This document shows positions 59,105 through 64,000 of a stretch of DNA of 64,000 nt, piece after piece. A program made the position numbers and the translations under genes. Origin of the DNA: Glycine soja (Eukaryota; Streptophyta; Magnoliopsida; Fabales; Fabaceae); NCBI RefSeq assembly GCF_004193775.1, contig NC_041019.1, positions 37,213,102-37,277,101 on the forward strand, given 5' to 3'. Under the pieces are notes generated by a model that had not been told where the DNA came from, did not search any database, and saw nothing but the letters and a program-made list of their open reading frames with translations. Numbering within the stretch: the stretch's first letter is position 1; every line of letters begins with the position of its first letter.

Positions 59105-59300
59105 GTAATCGATTACAGTGATTGTGTAATCGATTACAGCTTTTAAAATTTGAATTAAAACGTTTACTAACTGCTGGTAATCGATTACCAAAATTGTGTA
59201 ATCGATTACAGCTTTTAAAATTTTGAATTCAAATTTTTATAGCTGTTATAAAACGTATTTGGCCACTGGTAATCGATTACATCCTCTGGTAATCGATTAC
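59105..59300. promoter_or_regulatory. Six paired GTAATCGATTAC palindromes in the copia U3
   Basis: Perfect 12-bp palindromes with TAATCGATTA starting at 59106, 59127, 59178, 59199, 59270 and 59290. Within pairs the spacing is 21, 21 and 20 bp. Likely protein-binding sites; the binding factor is unknown to me. Confidence 0.6.
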
Positions 59301-59526
59301 CAGAGAGTAAAACCTTTGAAAAACACTTTTTATTTTAAATCACTTGGCCAAACCTTTGCTAATTCAATTAGGAATTCCCTTCCTAATATTCTAGTGATCA
59401 TCTTGATGTTGTGCCTTGTAATCTTGAAGTATTGTCTTGAATTTTAATCTTGAAAAAGCCCATTTGCATCAATTGCAACACATCATCATGATCATCATCA
59501 AAACATCAAAGCCAATTGCATCTACA

Positions 59527-59540
59527 ATCTCCCCCTTTTT
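59527..59540 (-). promoter_or_regulatory. Polypurine tract of the SIRE/Maximus-type element
   Basis: AAAAAGGGGGAGAT on the minus strand, abutting the LTR start TGTAGATG. Two similar tracts lie further upstream in the element, at about 59618-59629 (TAGGGGGAGAAA) and 59701-59714 (AAAGGGGGAGAAA). Confidence 0.7.
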
Positions 59541-60000
59541 GATGATGACAATACAATACCTGAAATCAAGATTCAAGCAAGCAACAAACAATTGTATATA
59601 GATAAAATGTGCATCCGTTTTCTCCCCCTATATTTCGGAATACATGATCACTTGATTTCTAAATTTGTTAAGCTTTTTCTTAAGCTTTTGCTACAACCTT
59701 TTTCTCCCCCTTTGGCAACATCAAAAAGCCAAAGAACTCGGGAATCAACACAGTTATAACAATGGAGTAGCAAGATATAAGCATCAGAGTATTAAATATA
59801 ATAAGCCAAACTCACAAACAAGAAATAATTAAACCAGAATCCAAATAACTGAAAATGTCAACAACCACAAAACATCCAAGACTGACGTGTAAAATCCACA
59901 AGATAAATAAGCAAAGTACTTTAGCATAATAATGTAAATTCTAAGAAACTAAAAGCCAAAATACACGGCTTATAAAAGATAAATAATCATAACCTAAAAG
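59541..60000 (-). other. 3' untranslated region of the copia element
   Basis: About 460 bp between the additional ORF and the PPT. It contains the two extra purine tracts. No gene seen. Confidence 0.55.
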
Positions 60001-61137
60001 CTAAGAAGACGGAGGAGGTGGTGGAAGATCGAAACTCTGACGAATGTAGCCGACATCCTCTTCAAGCTGTGTAAGGCGAATGTCCATACCGGCAAAGCGT
60101 GAATCTAACGAGTCAAAGCGGTCACCAACATACGAACGAAGACCTCGTAATTCGGAGAGGACTTCATTCATGAGTGCGGAATCCTCACGTTGAGGAGGAG
60201 GTGAAGGAGTACGTTCATCTTGAGGAGGGAGTGCATCCTTCTTCAGCCATTGTCCATTCCGATCTTTACGATATCCAAAGGAGGTCACTGCTCCAGCACC
60301 AATTGCAAAGGAACGCTTGACTTGAACAAAGGGTTCATCATCAAGCGGAATTTGAAAATGACGCAAAAACAGAGTAATCAAATGTGGATAAGGAAGAGGT
60401 GCATTGGCCCGTAATGCCTTATGCATTCGGTACCGAACCAAATGGGCCCAGTCGATCTGACGACCGGTTAGAAAAGCCCACATAAGAATCAAATCCTCCT
60501 CAGAGGCTTGTGCTAAATTTGAAGACCGAGGAAGCAAAATTCTAACAATGATATAATGCATGATGCGATTATCAAAAGTTAATGACCCGGCCAACAATCT
60601 ACCGGTCATGTCAGCTTGATCATTGCAGACCATGCGACGAGCATCATGACTCGAATAATCGAATTTCCAGTCATCAACAATGGTGCCCTCAAAAGGTGCA
60701 CCTTGACTGGGTAAATGAGTCAAAGAAAAGAAAAGTGACTGATCAATGACCATAGAAGTACCATGCACCTCAGACATAATAATACCATCCTGAATTTTCA
60801 AATTGCAGTAGAAGACCTTTACAAGTTCAGGATAATATGGCAATTTAAATGACATGAAATCAACAAGACCAGAATTCTGAAACACTTGATAGCAATCAAA
60901 CGTTTCATCATTAAAGAACTCTACGTCTAGGTACTTAGGGTCTAAGATTATTCTAGAAGAGAACTGAGAAAGGTACCGTAGACGTTGATCATCGGATGAA
61001 AACAATGTTGATGATCTTGGAGATGACAAAGAAGGAGGAATAGGTGCTGTGGGTGCTCCGGATGGGCCGTGACGGCGATGGACAGCAGCGGTAGCGGTGG
61101 AGGATGATCCCTTTCTCTTCTTTGATGGCTCTGCCAT
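60001..61137 (-). CDS. Additional ORF of the copia element: 'putative plant transposon protein'-like, intact
   Basis: 378 codons without interruption, starting at ATG 61137 in a good context (TCAAATGGC). Residues 5-10 (KKRKGS) form a basic cluster suited to nuclear import. A Ser/Pro-rich linker follows to about 45. The core (about 48-265) has DQRLRYLSQFSSRIILDPKY, LVKVFYCNLKIQDGIIMSEV, HYIIVRILLPRSSNLAQASE and LPYPHLITLFLRHFQIPLDD. The C-terminus has a charged segment and a probable coiled coil (about 325-367, LRGLRSYVGDRFDSLDSRFA...), then a Pro run. The order of motifs resembles the additional ORF at 5143-6383 in the Tat/Ogre element. The function is unknown; it is not a recognisable envelope protein and shows no signal peptide or membrane segment. 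It lies 575 bp after pol and has its own promoter-like region. Confidence 0.75.
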   Translation of the reverse strand: MAEPSKKRKGSSSTATAAVHRRHGPSGAPTAPIPPSLSSPRSSTLFSSDDQRLRYLSQFSSRIILDPKYLDVEFFNDETFDCYQVFQNSGLVDFMSFKLPYYPELVKVFYCNLKIQDGIIMSEVHGTSMVIDQSLFFSLTHLPSQGAPFEGTIVDDWKFDYSSHDARRMVCNDQADMTGRLLAGSLTFDNRIMHYIIVRILLPRSSNLAQASEEDLILMWAFLTGRQIDWAHLVRYRMHKALRANAPLPYPHLITLFLRHFQIPLDDEPFVQVKRSFAIGAGAVTSFGYRKDRNGQWLKKDALPPQDERTPSPPPQREDSALMNEVLSELRGLRSYVGDRFDSLDSRFAGMDIRLTQLEEDVGYIRQSFDLPPPPPSS

Positions 61138-61317
61138 TTGATGAAGTTTTTCTGGATTTTGATCGGTGGAAGTGAAAGAGGAGTGAAAAAGAGGAAGATT
61201 GGGCTTTACGGGACGTGATTTGGTGAAGAATTGAGTGAGAATCGAAGGTTTGAAGTTCTAGGTATGGAGGAAAACGTGGAGGAAGCTTTGGCTGCGCACG
61301 AGCTCCGATTTCGTGAG

Positions 61318-61325
61318 TATATATA
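61318..61325 (-). promoter_or_regulatory. TATA box upstream of the additional ORF
   Basis: TATATATA in CTTCTATATATACTCAC on the minus strand, about 180 bp upstream of the ATG at 61137, leaving a pyrimidine-rich leader. Directly upstream lie the GTAATCGATTAC palindromes. Confidence 0.55.
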
Positions 61326-61339
61326 GAAGATGACGCATT

Positions 61340-61471
61340 GTAATCGATTACAGGTATTGGTAATCGATTACAGGCCCAATAAGCCTTCTGGTAATCGATT
61401 ACAGGATGTTGTAATCGATTACAGGCTGCCTGTTCATGTGTAATCGATTACAGTGGATGGTAATCGATTAC
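61340..61471. promoter_or_regulatory. Six paired GTAATCGATTAC palindromes upstream of the additional ORF
   Basis: TAATCGATTA starts at 61341, 61361, 61392, 61412, 61441 and 61461: three pairs, each with exactly 20-bp spacing, separated by 31 and 29 bp. Together with the TATA box at 61318 this looks like a compact promoter built like the U3 of the LTR. Confidence 0.6.
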
Positions 61472-61712
61472 CAGAGCCTATCCTAGGCTAGTTTCTAAGA
61501 GAATATCTATATTTATGCTCAAATACATCCTATATGACTAATTTTCACTACTAATACACTAAATTCAATCATTCAATTACTATATACACAAGAAATCATA
61601 AATTCTATCATAAAAACAAGAATTCAAACAAGATCAATCAAAATAATCTACAATCAAAAGGTAAAAAGTAAATCAACCAATCAAATCAACCAATCAATCA
61701 ACCAATCAATTC

Positions 61713-64000
61713 CTATTTTTCTAAGTCTCTTACATCTAAGAGACCTAATTCTCTTCTAATAGAGAAAAACACTTCCTTGGGGAGAGGTTTAGTGAAAATA
61801 TCAGCAAGTTGATTCTTAGTATCAACAAATTCTAATACACAATCTCCCTTTAAGACATGATCTCTAAGAAAGTGGTGTCTAATCTCTATATGTTTAGTTC
61901 TTGAATGTTGAACTGGGTTTTTGGATAGATTTATGGCACTAGTATTATCACACTTAATAGGTATGCGATCAAGAATGATGCCATAGTCAGATAATTGTTG
62001 CTTCATCCATAAAATTTGTGCACAACAACTACCGGCAGAGATATACTCCGCTTCAGCAGTAGATAAAGCAACACTGTTTTGTTTCTTACTATGCCATGAG
62101 ACAAGAGCCGATCCAATAAATTGACAAGTTCCACTTGTACTTTTTCTATCAGTTTTAGATCCGGCAAAATCAGAATCAGAATATCCTATTAAGTTACATG
62201 TTGAATTCTTAGGATACCATAATCCTAAATTGATTGTACCTAATAGATATCTCATGATTCTCTTTACTGCACTTAGATGTGATTGTTTGGGGTTGGATTG
62301 AAACCTAGCACACATGCATACACTAAACATAATGTCAGGTCTACTAGCAGATAAATAAAGAAGAGATCCGATCATACCTCGATATTGTTTTATGTCTATA
62401 GACTGACCAGATTCATCTTTATCTAAGTAACAATTAGTGCTCATCGGTGTAGACATGTGTTTTGCACTATCCATCCCAAATCTTTTGATCAATTCCTTGC
62501 AGTATTTGGATTGATTGATGAATATACCTTCTTGAGTTTGCTTGATTTGTAATCCCAGAAAGTACTTTAGTTCTCCCATCATTGACATTTCAAATTCACT
62601 TTGCATATCAAGGGAAAACTCCTTGCACAATGAATCATTAGTGGATCCAAAAATTATATCATCAACATATATTTGAACCAACAAAATATCATTATGCTTT
62701 CTCTTTATGAATAATGTGGTATCCACTTTACCTCTGGAGAATTCTTTTTCAAGAAGAAAATTACTTAATCGTTCATACCATGCCCTAGGGGCTTGTTTCA
62801 AACCATAAAGAGCCTTTTGTAATTTATAAACATGGTTTGGTTTATCAGAAATTTCAAAACCAGGGGGTTGTTCAACATATACCTCTTCTTGAATTAAGCC
62901 ATTTAGAAAGGCACTCTTAACATCCATTTGATAAAGTTTAAAGTTCATTATGGATGCATATGCCAAGAGCATTCTAATGGCTTCTAATCTTGCAACAGGA
63001 GCATATGTTTCTTCATAGTCTATCCCCTCTTCTTGATTATACCCTTTTGCTACTAATCTAGCTTTATTTCTAATAATTATCCCATGTTCATCTAATTTAT
63101 TTCTAAAAACCCATTTTGTTCCAATGACAGGATAATTTTCAGGTTTTTCTACTAATTTCCATACATTGTTTCTTTCAAATTGGTTTAGTTCTTCTTGCAT
63201 GGCAATGATCCAATTTTCATCTACTATGGCTTCTTTTATATTTTTAGGTTCAATCATAGATACAAAAGCCATATTATTGCATAAATCTTTAAGAGAATGT
63301 CTAGTTGTTACCCCTTTTGAGATATCACCAATAATATTGTCGAGGGGATGATCTCTTGAAGTTTTCCATTCTCTTGGGAGTGCATCATTGGATTTGCCTT
63401 CTTCTGGAGGATCTTCATTGTTTCCTTTGTCATTTCCTTTAGAATCTTGTTCATGAATGTTCATATGTTCTAAAGAATCTGCAATGTCATCTAGCATATT
63501 CTTTGTTGACAATATAGCATTAGATTCATCAAAGGTAACATGAATGGAATCCTCTATATTCATAGTTCTCTTATTATATATTCTATATGCTTTGCTTTGT
63601 AAAGAATATCCAAGAAAAATGCCTTCATCAGATTTTGCATCGAATTTTCCTAGATTATCTTTACCATTATTAAGTACAAAGCACTTGCACCCAAAAACAT
63701 GTAGATGAGAAATATTAGGTTTTCTACCGTTAAATAACTCATATGGGGTTTTCTTTAAAATAGGTCTTATCAAGGCTCTATTCATGATGTAACATGCAGT
63801 ATTGACAGCTTCAGCCCAAAAATATTTTGGAAGAGAAGTATCATTTAATAAAGTTCTTGCAATTTCTTCCAATGACCTATTTTTCCTCTCAACAACTCCA
63901 TTTTGTTGAGGAGTTCTTGGTGCAGAAAAATTATGTTCAATACCATGTTCATCACAAAATAATTCAAAATCTTTATTTTCAAATTCACCCCCATGATCAC
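61713..64000 (-). CDS. SIRE/Maximus-type Ty1/copia pol (integrase, RT, RNase H), partial at the window edge
   Basis: The frame is open from the right edge ([13 protein letters not shown] just inside it, holding the second integrase Asp) to the stop at 61713. Integrase: [20 protein letters not shown] supplies the catalytic Glu, and [15 protein letters not shown] follows. [42 protein letters not shown] and the catalytic [11 protein letters not shown] (about 400 residues after 63872). RNase [34 protein letters not shown] and [16 protein letters not shown], then [16 protein letters not shown] near the C-terminus. Every catalytic residue I can check is present and there is no stop or frameshift, so the element looks young. 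Gag, protease and the 5' LTR lie outside the window. Confidence 0.92.
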   Translation of the reverse strand, partial: DHGGEFENKDFELFCDEHGIEHNFSAPRTPQQNGVVERKNRSLEEIARTLLNDTSLPKYFWAEAVNTACYIMNRALIRPILKKTPYELFNGRKPNISHLHVFGCKCFVLNNGKDNLGKFDAKSDEGIFLGYSLQSKAYRIYNKRTMNIEDSIHVTFDESNAILSTKNMLDDIADSLEHMNIHEQDSKGNDKGNNEDPPEEGKSNDALPREWKTSRDHPLDNIIGDISKGVTTRHSLKDLCNNMAFVSMIEPKNIKEAIVDENWIIAMQEELNQFERNNVWKLVEKPENYPVIGTKWVFRNKLDEHGIIIRNKARLVAKGYNQEEGIDYEETYAPVARLEAIRMLLAYASIMNFKLYQMDVKSAFLNGLIQEEVYVEQPPGFEISDKPNHVYKLQKALYGLKQAPRAWYERLSNFLLEKEFSRGKVDTTLFIKRKHNDILLVQIYVDDIIFGSTNDSLCKEFSLDMQSEFEMSMMGELKYFLGLQIKQTQEGIFINQSKYCKELIKRFGMDSAKHMSTPMSTNCYLDKDESGQSIDIKQYRGMIGSLLYLSASRPDIMFSVCMCARFQSNPKQSHLSAVKRIMRYLLGTINLGLWYPKNSTCNLIGYSDSDFAGSKTDRKSTSGTCQFIGSALVSWHSKKQNSVALSTAEAEYISAGSCCAQILWMKQQLSDYGIILDRIPIKCDNTSAINLSKNPVQHSRTKHIEIRHHFLRDHVLKGDCVLEFVDTKNQLADIFTKPLPKEVFFSIRRELGLLDVRDLEK

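Larger units (their letters stand above)
58430..59526 (-). mobile_element. 3' LTR of a SIRE/Maximus-type Ty1/copia element
   Basis: On the minus strand it begins TGTAGATGCAATTGG right after a polypurine tract and ends CTTGTCTAACA (58430). Its TATA box is at 59023-59030. Six GTAATCGATTAC palindromes lie upstream of it (59105-59300), in three pairs. The LTR cuts into the CACTA element. The other LTR is outside the window, so the target duplication cannot be checked. Confidence 0.75.

Noticed and set aside
60001..61137. Retroviral-type envelope gene in the copia element
   Set aside because: The position is env-like, but the product has no signal peptide, transmembrane segment or glycoprotein-like features. 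The nuclear-type basic cluster and coiled coil fit a transposon-associated protein better.
1..64000. tRNA, rRNA or microRNA genes
   Set aside because: No cloverleaf-type A/B box pairs or rRNA-like conserved blocks were recognised by eye. The hairpins noted are repeat-derived, so no RNA gene is claimed.

Overview
The window looks like heterochromatin from a legume nuclear genome, most likely soybean or a close Glycine relative. The basis is my recollection of repeat families (LTRs opening TGTCATACCC, abundant GTAATCGATTAC palindromes, GCTCGCCCAGGCGAGC motifs, CACTA ends rich in AACCGTC or AACATCGG), not a search. I find no intact host gene, no rRNA or tRNA gene and no CRISPR array. Almost every base that can be interpreted belongs to nested transposable elements or to duplicated repeat blocks.

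Layout. 1-1928: degenerate 3' end of a plus-strand Ty3/gypsy chromovirus-like element with its LTR. 1929-19929: a large minus-strand Ty3/gypsy element of the Tat/Ogre type. Its 5' LTR (about 18484-19929), primer-binding site, extra ORF1, gag, protease, short intron, RT-RNaseH-integrase, an additional ORF downstream of pol, a 110-bp tandem array and a polypurine tract are all visible, but its 3' LTR is cut off near 1929. 19930-36363: duplicated blocks. Block A ends in a CACTA-type terminus. Block B is a long inverted repeat with arms of about 1.4 kb and a 24-bp spacer, with a 2.5-kb solo LTR inserted in one arm. 36364-41711: AT-rich, mostly unassigned, with small retroelement fragments. 41715-46754: a CACTA element with matching ends and AGG target duplications, carrying a fragment of a cationic amino acid transporter gene, a broken Ty1/copia element and the end of block A. 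46755-50366: another copy of block B. 50367 onward: a second CACTA family containing a 3.1-kb solo LTR (52897-55965). 56369 onward: a third CACTA family with a palindrome array and a ULP1-like protease gene on the minus strand. 58430-64000: the 3' part of a minus-strand SIRE/Maximus-type Ty1/copia element with an intact pol frame to the window edge and an intact additional ORF.

Main points of interest. Two unrelated LTR-retrotransposon superfamilies each carry, downstream of pol, an ORF that appears to belong to the same 'putative plant transposon protein' family. In the copia element this ORF is intact and has its own TATA box. Six copies of a 12-bp palindrome lie upstream of that TATA box, in three pairs spaced two helical turns apart, and the same arrangement occurs in the element's own LTR. 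The inverted-repeat block B, present in two nearly complete copies, could give long hairpin RNA. The CACTA elements have picked up host exons (cationic amino acid transporter, probable RNA polymerase III subunit RPC9, and an unidentified 110-bp exon).
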